From Sutterella sp. (lineage in GTDB: Bacteria; Pseudomonadota; Gammaproteobacteria; Burkholderiales; Burkholderiaceae_F), in assembly GCA_020025955.1 (NCBI GenBank), contig JAHHRF010000058.1:1-10917 (forward strand): a stretch of DNA of 10,917 bases, read 5' to 3'. The position numbers and the translations under genes are program-made. Positions 5,537 to 10,917 of the stretch are shown one piece after another (position 1 is the first letter of the stretch; the number at the start of each line of letters is the position of its first letter). Below the pieces are notes generated by a model, which saw only the letters and a program-made list of their open reading frames with translations, did not search any database and was not told where the DNA came from.

Positions 5537-6508
5537 ATGGGAGACGTTTTAGATTCGCGTGAACCCCCCAAGAAACCCAGTCGTCGCCCTTTGGATGGGC
5601 TCGCCTTTTTGTTAGGGGTGGCGTGTTGCTTTATCTGGGGCTTGCAGCAGGTTGCCATTAAAGGGACGGGGCCTGAGGTCGCGCCCCTTTTACAGATTTT
5701 GATTCGTACGGTGGGGGCGTTACTTCTCGTCATCTTGGCACAACGCTTCTGGCTCAAAGAAAAGTGGTCGAAGGCGGTAAAGCCGTGGCATGGCCTGCTC
5801 GCGGGCTTTTTCTACTTTGGGGAATTCTATTTCGTCGCAGAGGGTTTGCGCTTGGCGCCCAGCTCTCACATCGCTGTGCTCCTTTATTCCGCTCCCCTCT
5901 TTGCCGCGCTGGGTTTAAGTTGGGCCATTGCTGAAGAGCGCCTCAACTACCGTCAGTGGATCGGGATCATCACGAGTTTCTCGGGGGTTGCGTTTGCGAT
6001 TTTGTACCCGGCGCTCCATTCAGGAGAACTCACTGACGCTCAAGAAGCTTGGCTCTTAGGGGACCTATTTGGGCTTTTAGCGGGGATTAGCTGGGGGGTG
6101 ACGACGATTACGATTCGCACAACGCCTTTGAGTGAGTCCGCCCCCACCCAAATGCTCTTTTGGCAGCTCTTTGGTGGGTTACTTTTTATGGTGCCCGCGG
6201 TGATCCTCACGGGGCAAACGCACTTTGAGCCGCAGTTCTGGGGCTGGACGAACCTCATCTACCAAGCCGTGATTGTGAGCTTTGTGAGTTACCTCACCTG
6301 GTGCTGGATGTTAGGGCGCTATTACGCCTCACGCCTCGGGGTGTTGTCCTTCTTAACCCCCATCTTTGCGATTTTGCTCTCCATCCTCTTACTGGGGGAA
6401 GAATTAAAGCCGAGCTTTATCGTAGGGGCAAGCTTAGTCTTTGGGGGTCTCCTCTTAGTCCAAGGCGACGTGATTAAAGCCGCGTTTAAGAGTCGACGAC
6501 TCAAGTAA
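5537..6508 (+). CDS. EamA-family (DMT superfamily) inner-membrane transporter
   Basis: This is an inner-membrane carrier of the drug/metabolite transporter superfamily; members export amino acids, metabolites or drugs, and the substrate cannot be told from sequence. The 323 residues begin with a short basic cytoplasmic tail and then show about ten hydrophobic helices in two EamA repeats. The first repeat runs from FLLGVACCFIWGLQQVAIKG to about 155; the second from about LLGDLFGLLAGISWGVTTI to GASLVFGGLLLVQG. Each has the family's tryptophan-glycine turn (FIWG, ISWG), and the second repeat carries LTPIFAILLSILLLGEEL, a conserved EamA pattern. The C-terminus is basic (FKSRRLK). Ribosome-binding site AGGAAAG precedes ATG. 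It is monocistronic, between two terminators. Confidence 0.9.
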   Translation: MGDVLDSREPPKKPSRRPLDGLAFLLGVACCFIWGLQQVAIKGTGPEVAPLLQILIRTVGALLLVILAQRFWLKEKWSKAVKPWHGLLAGFFYFGEFYFVAEGLRLAPSSHIAVLLYSAPLFAALGLSWAIAEERLNYRQWIGIITSFSGVAFAILYPALHSGELTDAQEAWLLGDLFGLLAGISWGVTTITIRTTPLSESAPTQMLFWQLFGGLLFMVPAVILTGQTHFEPQFWGWTNLIYQAVIVSFVSYLTWCWMLGRYYASRLGVLSFLTPIFAILLSILLLGEELKPSFIVGASLVFGGLLLVQGDVIKAAFKSRRLK

Positions 6509-6510
6509 GT

Positions 6511-6540
6511 GAAAGGGTGCGAGCATTCGCACCCTTTTCT
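6511..6540. terminator. Bidirectional terminator between the transporter and LysR genes
   Basis: AAAGGGTGCGA (6512-6522) and TCGCACCCTTT (6527-6537) form a perfect 11-bp stem with a GCAT loop. T-rich sequence follows on the plus strand (TTTTCTTCATTT) and a shorter T-rich run on the minus strand. It lies 2 nt past the transporter stop and 4 nt past the stop of the convergent gene, so it can serve both. Confidence 0.85.
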
Positions 6541-6544
6541 TCAT

Positions 6545-7603
6545 TTAGCCCTCGCTATTCCAAGGCAAAAAGTATTCATTCGTTTGATCCACCTCCCCTA
6601 ACCAACCAATGGGGTCAGGCTCTGGCGTTTTCACATAGTGCGCTAAAAGCCCGCGCATCCATTCCATGGCTGGATCCCCATTCATGCGTTTGTGCCATAC
6701 AAAGCGCGTGAAGTAGCCGGAAAAGTCAGGGCTCGTGGGACTCTTTGTGGGCAACTGAAAGACCATCATCTCCACATTCCCGTGCATTTCCGCTTGCAAG
6801 ATTTTGGCGGTTTGCGTGGGCATCACGCAGGTGTAGTCCGTCACGGAAAGAACCGCTGGCACCGCCAAAAAGTACGGCACCGTCATCCCGACTTCTTGCC
6901 AGGCTTCCCCGCAGTAATTGCGCTCGTCCAAGGAAAAGATTTGATGCGCAGGGATTGACGCGTTACTTAGGCTCACCTTCTTGAAGTTCGCCAAGTCCGC
7001 GCGGGTAAAGGGTTTCCCGGCTCGATACTGAAGGGCGAGCGGGTGGTCTTTGCGCATACACAGTGCGTAGGTCACAGGAAAGAGCGTCAAGCTTTCACAA
7101 TTGGGCGACATGGGGATTACCGTCGGGCAAATCGCCCCATCAAGCTCTCCATTTTCAAGCATGTCCCAGAGCGGCCTATCCAAGGGCACAAAGTCAATGG
7201 ACGCGTGTGGGGCTTCTCGGACAAACGCTTCAATAAAGGGACGCAATACGCAGTAGAGCGCGTTATCTACCGCCCCAATACGGATCTGCCGCACCATCTC
7301 AATCGGACGAAAGGCTTTGAGTTCCAAAAAGTGGTCCGTTTGTGAAAGTAGCGTCTTCACCGGTTCAATTAATCCATCGGCTTTGGGCGTCGGGATCAAT
7401 AACGGTTGCGTTCTCACAAAGAGCGGATCATCCAACGTCTCACGCAGCTTTTTCAGTGTCCGAGAGGCAGTTGAGAGCGATACCCCAAAATGCTTCGCTG
7501 TCGCCGTTAGGCTTCGCGTTTCATAGACTTCACGGAAAAAATCCAGTTCCATGAGATTGAGGCTCATCAACTTGTATTTCTCGGGACGGTAAGTCGTCAA
7601 CAT
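6545..7603 (-). CDS. LysR-type transcriptional regulator, divergent from assT
   Basis: This is a DNA-binding regulator with an N-terminal winged helix-turn-helix (about 18-77; ELDFFREVYETRSLTATAKHFG, then STASRTLKKLRETLDDPLFVR) and an effector-binding domain at about 105-325. The DPLFVR...PTPKA pattern is typical of LysR members. At 352 residues it is longer than the usual 300 or so, with an extra C-terminal tail of about 25 residues. The ATG at 7603 has GAGGAA upstream and leaves a 145-bp intergenic region. The ATG at 7684 also has a GGAG and would give 379 residues; the one at 7567 gives the most typical N-terminus but a poor ribosome-binding site. Its divergent place beside assT suggests it controls that operon, and probably itself. 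Confidence 0.88.
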   Translation of the reverse strand: MLTTYRPEKYKLMSLNLMELDFFREVYETRSLTATAKHFGVSLSTASRTLKKLRETLDDPLFVRTQPLLIPTPKADGLIEPVKTLLSQTDHFLELKAFRPIEMVRQIRIGAVDNALYCVLRPFIEAFVREAPHASIDFVPLDRPLWDMLENGELDGAICPTVIPMSPNCESLTLFPVTYALCMRKDHPLALQYRAGKPFTRADLANFKKVSLSNASIPAHQIFSLDERNYCGEAWQEVGMTVPYFLAVPAVLSVTDYTCVMPTQTAKILQAEMHGNVEMMVFQLPTKSPTSPDFSGYFTRFVWHKRMNGDPAMEWMRGLLAHYVKTPEPDPIGWLGEVDQTNEYFLPWNSEG

Positions 7604-7748
7604 CTGCAAGTTCCTCAAGGAATGTTCAGATTCACACGGGCGCCCTAGTCCTTTATGTTTAAGGCATGGGGACCAAGAAGACATGACCCGTCTCCAAAAT
7701 GGTTACCCCTCTCCCGACCTTTGACTACTACTCTAAAGAGATTTTGAT
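7604..7748. promoter_or_regulatory. Divergent promoter region between the LysR gene and assT
   Basis: These 145 bp must carry the promoters of both divergent genes and is where a LysR-type protein would be expected to bind. Small dyads are visible (TTCCTCAAGGAA at 7611-7622, GGGCGCCC at 7638-7645), the first overlapping the LysR-gene ribosome-binding site. I could not settle on a -35/-10 pair for either direction or on one LysR box. Confidence 0.4.
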
Positions 7749-9575
7749 ATGTCCGTCAAATACCATCGTGCTTTAAAGCCCTTCGTGATTTCCGCTCTCG
7801 CTCTGGGGATTGCCTCGACTGCCTTTGCTATTGGCGGTCCGTCTGGCGCTCAGGTTCGCTACCCCCATTCGGGGCAGATTGGGGCCGTTTTATTGAACCC
7901 CTATGAAATCGCACCGTTAACGGCCGTGATTCGTAATGGCGGTTACCAGTTAAAGAACGTCTCGGTGCGTGTTGTGGGTAAAGACGGCGGTCCCGATATC
8001 GCCTATAAGGTGAGCGATACGCAGTGTCGTACCCATGGCGGGATCCCGATTTTTGGTCTCTACCCGGATTACAAAACGGAAGTCCATGTCAGTTACACCC
8101 GTATTGCCAATGGCGAATCGAAGGAAGTAAAGGACGAGGTCTACAAGATTTATGCGAGCCCCGCCAACATCCCGATGACGGGTTATGCCGGTGAAGAAGC
8201 CACCTTCCCGAAGGCTACCGTCAAGAAGATGGATCCGAAGTTTAAAGACCGTCTCTATTTGGTCAACAACATGCTCGCTACGCCCGCCAACGGTGGTCGT
8301 GTGGTGTGGAATAACCCTGAGGGCGGTGCCTTAGAATGGTCCTATCCCCCGCAAAATGCCATTTATGACTCCAAGGGGGACTTGCGATGGTACATGGATC
8401 CGCGCAGCATCTACGACCAACGTAATCCCTTGAATGCGGGGATTATGATGGGCTTCCGTCAGGATAAGGACGGCGCCTTTGTCTGGGGTTACGGTCAACA
8501 CTATGTGAAGTATGATCTCCTGGGCCGCAAGATCTTTAATCGTACCCTCCCAGCGGGTTACAACGACTTTAGCCATGCCACGAAGCCGATGCCTAACGGG
8601 CACATGCTCCTTCGTGTTGCCAGTTCCGACTATGTCTTCCCGGATGGCAAGACCCACGTGCGCACCGTGCGTGACGTCATCATTGAAGTGGACGAAAACG
8701 GGAACGTCGTGGACGAATGGCGCCTCTTTGACATTCTTGACCCGAACCGCTCCGTCGTCTTAAAGGCCTTAGACCAAGGGGCTGTGTGCTTAAACATCGA
8801 CGCCTCGCAAGCCGGTCACACGTTGTCTGACAAGGACCTCAAGGCCCAGAATCACTTCGGTGACATCGTGGGGACGGGGCCGGGCCGCAACTGGGCGCAC
8901 GTCAACTCCGTTGACTATGACCCGACGGACGACTCCATCATCATCTCTTCTCGCCACCAGAGTGCCGTGATCAAGATTGGTCGCGACCACCAGGTGAAGT
9001 GGATCATGGGGGCACCCGCAGGGTGGAGCGAAAAGTATGCCGACAAGGTCTTGAAGCCCGTGCACAAGGACGGCTCGCCCGCTCAGTGTGACGATCGCAG
9101 CTGCAATGACCCGAAGTTTGACTGGACGTGGACCCAGCACACGGGTTGGCGTATCCCCAGCAAGAGCGACAAGCGCTTCTTCTATCTCTCCGTCTTCGAT
9201 AACGGTGACGGTCGTGGGATGGAACAGCCAGCGCTCCCCTCCATGAAATACAGCCGCGCGGTCATCTACAAGATCGACCAGGAAAAGGGCACGGTTGAAC
9301 AGATCTGGGACTACGGTAAAGAACGTGGTAACGGTTGGTACTCCCCGGTGACGTCCATCACCGAATACAAGACCGACAAGGATTCCGTCTTTGTCTATTC
9401 GGCTACGGCTGGCGGCACCTTCAACATGAAGTCGGGCGCCTTTGAATCCGCTCCGAACCCCTACATCAATGAATTCAAGTGGGGCGATAAAGAACCCAGC
9501 GTTGAAATTCAGTTCCATGGGGCGATGGGCTATCAGGCCATGCCGGTTGACCTGAAGGAAGCGTTTGGTCACTAA
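7749..9575 (+). CDS. assT: Arylsulfate sulfotransferase, periplasmic
   Basis: PAPS-independent aryl-sulfate sulfotransferase (EC 2.8.2.22), which transfers a sulfuryl group from one phenolic sulfate to another phenol through a sulfohistidine intermediate. Its 608 residues include a Sec signal peptide (MSVKYHRALK, a hydrophobic core, cleavage near AFA at 25-27). The active-site residues of E. coli CFT073 AssT (His252, His356, Arg374, His436) align with His276 (FSHATKPMPNGH), His384 (NWAHVNSVDY), Arg402 (SSRHQS) and His464 (WTQHTGW, the nucleophile). The last three share one offset of 28. Cys447 and Cys452, just before the nucleophile, correspond to its structural disulfide. Two more cysteines (93, 347) are present. 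The ribosome-binding site is modest (AAGAG). First gene of assT-dsbL-dsbI; the natural substrate is unknown. Confidence 0.96.
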   Translation: MSVKYHRALKPFVISALALGIASTAFAIGGPSGAQVRYPHSGQIGAVLLNPYEIAPLTAVIRNGGYQLKNVSVRVVGKDGGPDIAYKVSDTQCRTHGGIPIFGLYPDYKTEVHVSYTRIANGESKEVKDEVYKIYASPANIPMTGYAGEEATFPKATVKKMDPKFKDRLYLVNNMLATPANGGRVVWNNPEGGALEWSYPPQNAIYDSKGDLRWYMDPRSIYDQRNPLNAGIMMGFRQDKDGAFVWGYGQHYVKYDLLGRKIFNRTLPAGYNDFSHATKPMPNGHMLLRVASSDYVFPDGKTHVRTVRDVIIEVDENGNVVDEWRLFDILDPNRSVVLKALDQGAVCLNIDASQAGHTLSDKDLKAQNHFGDIVGTGPGRNWAHVNSVDYDPTDDSIIISSRHQSAVIKIGRDHQVKWIMGAPAGWSEKYADKVLKPVHKDGSPAQCDDRSCNDPKFDWTWTQHTGWRIPSKSDKRFFYLSVFDNGDGRGMEQPALPSMKYSRAVIYKIDQEKGTVEQIWDYGKERGNGWYSPVTSITEYKTDKDSVFVYSATAGGTFNMKSGAFESAPNPYINEFKWGDKEPSVEIQFHGAMGYQAMPVDLKEAFGH

Positions 9576-9584
9576 CCGCTTAAA

Positions 9585-9623
9585 GGTCGCGTGGGATAAA
9601 CGTCTTCGGACGCCCACGCGACC
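9585..9623 (+). other. Long C(UUCG)G-capped hairpin between assT and dsbL
   Basis: GGTCGCGTGGG (9585-9595) pairs perfectly with CCCACGCGACC (9613-9623). Inside, CGTC-TTCG-GACG forms a second stem with a stable UUCG tetraloop, separated by a 5-nt one-sided bulge (ATAAA). Only a weak T-containing stretch follows, so it is a poor terminator. It more likely protects the upstream assT mRNA or trims expression of dsbL-dsbI, lying 9 nt after the assT stop. Confidence 0.75.
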
Positions 9624-9672
9624 GTCTTAAATTCTCCAAAAAAGAAGCAACACCCGTCGAAGGAGACGAACC

Positions 9673-10341
9673 ATGAAACGCCGTCTTTTATTGTCTGTTA
9701 GCGCCCTCGTAGCCTCTGCTGCCTTAAGTTTCCCGTTAGCCGCCCAGGCTTTTACGGAAGGCACCGATTACATCACCTTGGAAAAGCCCTTAGCTGGTGG
9801 GGAAGGTAAACTCGTCAAGATCTGGTCCTACGCCTGCCCCTTCTGCTATCGCTTTGATGTGGGCGTTGATCCGAAGTTAGTCCCCGCCATTGAATCGAAA
9901 ACTAACTTGAAGTTTGAACCCTGGCATTTGGAAACCAAAGGCAATTTCGGTCGTCCTGCCAGTGAACTCTTGGCTGCCCTTTTACTTCAGGACGAAGCCA
10001 AGGGTCTTAACGTAGAAAGCAAGGATAGCCAATTCAAAAAAGCGAAAGACGCCTGGTATACGGCCTACCATCGCAAAAACCAACGTTGGCCTGAAGGCGA
10101 AGCCGCCTTTATGAAGACGGGGTTAGACGCCTTAGGGATGGATGAGGCTCAAGCCAATGCCCTGCGTGCCGATCCGAAGGCACAAGCCTTAACGGACCAT
10201 TGGAAAGCCGGCTACGACATCGCCAAGATTCAGGGGGTTCCCGCCTATGTCGTCAATGGCAAATACCTCGTCATGACGCAAGCCATTAAGAGCTTAGGCA
10301 GCTTTGAAGAACTCGTGGTGATGCTCGCCAAGAAGGAGTAA
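9673..10341 (+). CDS. dsbL: DsbL, AssT-dedicated periplasmic thiol oxidase (DsbA family)
   Basis: This periplasmic disulfide donor of the DsbA/thioredoxin fold is inferred to oxidise the AssT disulfide. Its 222 residues include a Sec signal peptide ending near PLAAQA (21-26). The active-site motif is CPFC (Cys55-Cys58), matching the DsbL type rather than the CPHC of general DsbA. The cis-proline loop GVP at 188-190 is present in IQGVPAYVVNGKY. The ATG has a strong ribosome-binding site (AAGGAG, about 8 nt). It follows assT by 97 nt and is 4 nt before dsbI, whose ribosome-binding site lies in its 3' end. This assT-dsbL-dsbI order is that of uropathogenic E. coli. A general DsbA is the fallback. 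Confidence 0.92.
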   Translation: MKRRLLLSVSALVASAALSFPLAAQAFTEGTDYITLEKPLAGGEGKLVKIWSYACPFCYRFDVGVDPKLVPAIESKTNLKFEPWHLETKGNFGRPASELLAALLLQDEAKGLNVESKDSQFKKAKDAWYTAYHRKNQRWPEGEAAFMKTGLDALGMDEAQANALRADPKAQALTDHWKAGYDIAKIQGVPAYVVNGKYLVMTQAIKSLGSFEELVVMLAKKE

Positions 10342-10345
10342 ACCC

Positions 10346-10917
10346 ATGAAAATTCCCGCTTGGTTAGAACCGCACTCGCGTTTCCTGTGGGGTTTGATGG
10401 CGGTATTGGCCGCCTCCTTGATTATCCTGGCGCATAACGTCTTTCAGGTGTACTTATACATGAAGCCCTGTGAGCAGTGTGTCTACATCCGAGCCGCTTT
10501 CCTCGGGATTGCACTCGCCGGGTTAATCGCCCTGCCCTATCCGCGGTCTTTGATTTTGCGTCTTGTGGGCTATGTATTAGCTGTGGCCTCGTCCATCTAT
10601 GGGGTGATGTGCTCGTTAAAGCTTGCGCGCATTCACCATGCGGTGCACTCCACCGATATGGATGCCCTCTTTGGCCTTCAGGGGTGCTCTTTGGATCCGA
10701 AGTATCCCTTTGGGATTCCGCTGCACAAATGGGCACCCGATTGGTTCCTCCCCACGGGGGATTGTGGGTACGAAAACAGTGAAGTCCCCGCTAACGTGGC
10801 CTTGGATCCGCTGCAGCGTTATTTAATTGAGATGTACGACAATGCCGGCGGCTGGTACTTGTGGCCATCAGAACACTTCCTCTCCATGGCGCAGTGCTGC
10901 TTGATTGCCTTTGGTAC
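10346..10917 (+). CDS. dsbI: DsbI, DsbB-family quinone-linked oxidase of DsbL (partial, C-terminus outside window)
   Basis: This inner-membrane protein re-oxidises DsbL and passes electrons to quinones. The 190 visible residues include membrane helices at about 13-31, 47-64 and 69-89, and the start of a fourth near 178. The first periplasmic cysteine pair is CEQC (Cys42, Cys45), followed by Arg49, which aligns with the quinone-contacting Arg48 of E. coli DsbB. The second pair is Cys114 (LQGCSLDP) and Cys140 (GDCGYE) in the large periplasmic loop. The ribosome-binding site AAGGAG overlaps the dsbL stop, so translation is coupled. The gene is cut by the window edge; UPEC DsbI is a little over 220 residues, so roughly the last 30 are missing. 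Confidence 0.93.
   Translation, partial: MKIPAWLEPHSRFLWGLMAVLAASLIILAHNVFQVYLYMKPCEQCVYIRAAFLGIALAGLIALPYPRSLILRLVGYVLAVASSIYGVMCSLKLARIHHAVHSTDMDALFGLQGCSLDPKYPFGIPLHKWAPDWFLPTGDCGYENSEVPANVALDPLQRYLIEMYDNAGGWYLWPSEHFLSMAQCCLIAFG

Noticed and set aside
8790..9617. Minus-strand 275-residue open frame opposite assT
   Set aside because: It is antisense to the conserved catalytic part of AssT; composition follows the complementary codons and no domain is visible.
10422..10826. Several open frames on both strands at the window end
   Set aside because: The continuous frame from 10346 encodes DsbI with all expected cysteines; the others are shadows of it.
1..10917. Mobile element, CRISPR array, tRNA or rRNA
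   Set aside because: No transposase or integrase, no regularly spaced repeats, no cloverleaf or rRNA-like sequence was noticed; the only tandem repeats are in the tonB linker.

Overview
The window looks like the chromosome of a gut-associated betaproteobacterium, most likely of the Sutterellaceae (Burkholderiales). This is an inference from the gene mix: a tonB-exbB-exbD operon, an iron-sulfur-free Tat-exported molybdopterin oxidoreductase of the TorA/DorA type, and an arylsulfate sulfotransferase with its own Dsb pair. Moderate-to-high GC coding DNA alternates with AT-rich spacers. No rRNA, tRNA, transposase, integrase or CRISPR array was seen.

Layout. Positions 1-1902, minus strand: tonB-exbB-exbD, with exbD cut by the window edge; this powers TonB-dependent outer-membrane import from the proton-motive force. 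Positions 1903-2760: an 860-bp regulatory spacer between divergent genes. On the tonB side it holds a Fur-like dyad, hairpins, and a rho-independent terminator lying between the likely promoter and the tonB start. On the other side it holds an FNR-type site at class II spacing from a -10 element, followed by a roughly 170-nt leader. Positions 2761-5310, plus strand: a TorA/DorA/BisC-family reductase, codon-biased as if highly expressed, closed by a strong terminator. Positions 5537-6508, plus strand: an EamA-type DMT transporter with its own promoter, sharing a bidirectional terminator with the convergent LysR-type regulator (6545-7603, minus strand). Positions 7749 to the window end, plus strand: assT-dsbL-dsbI, divergent from the LysR gene, with dsbI truncated by the window edge.

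How the parts fit. The sulfotransferase moves sulfuryl groups between phenols in the periplasm. In uropathogenic E. coli the homologous AssT needs a disulfide that DsbL introduces and DsbI re-oxidises using quinones; the same three-gene order is seen here, and all catalytic residues are recognisable. The LysR gene next door is the obvious candidate regulator. The molybdoenzyme would be a periplasmic terminal reductase for an S-oxide, N-oxide or related acceptor under low oxygen, in line with the FNR-type site; no cytochrome or chaperone partner is encoded nearby. The most unusual non-coding features are the terminator-bearing tonB leader and a long C(UUCG)G-capped hairpin between assT and dsbL.
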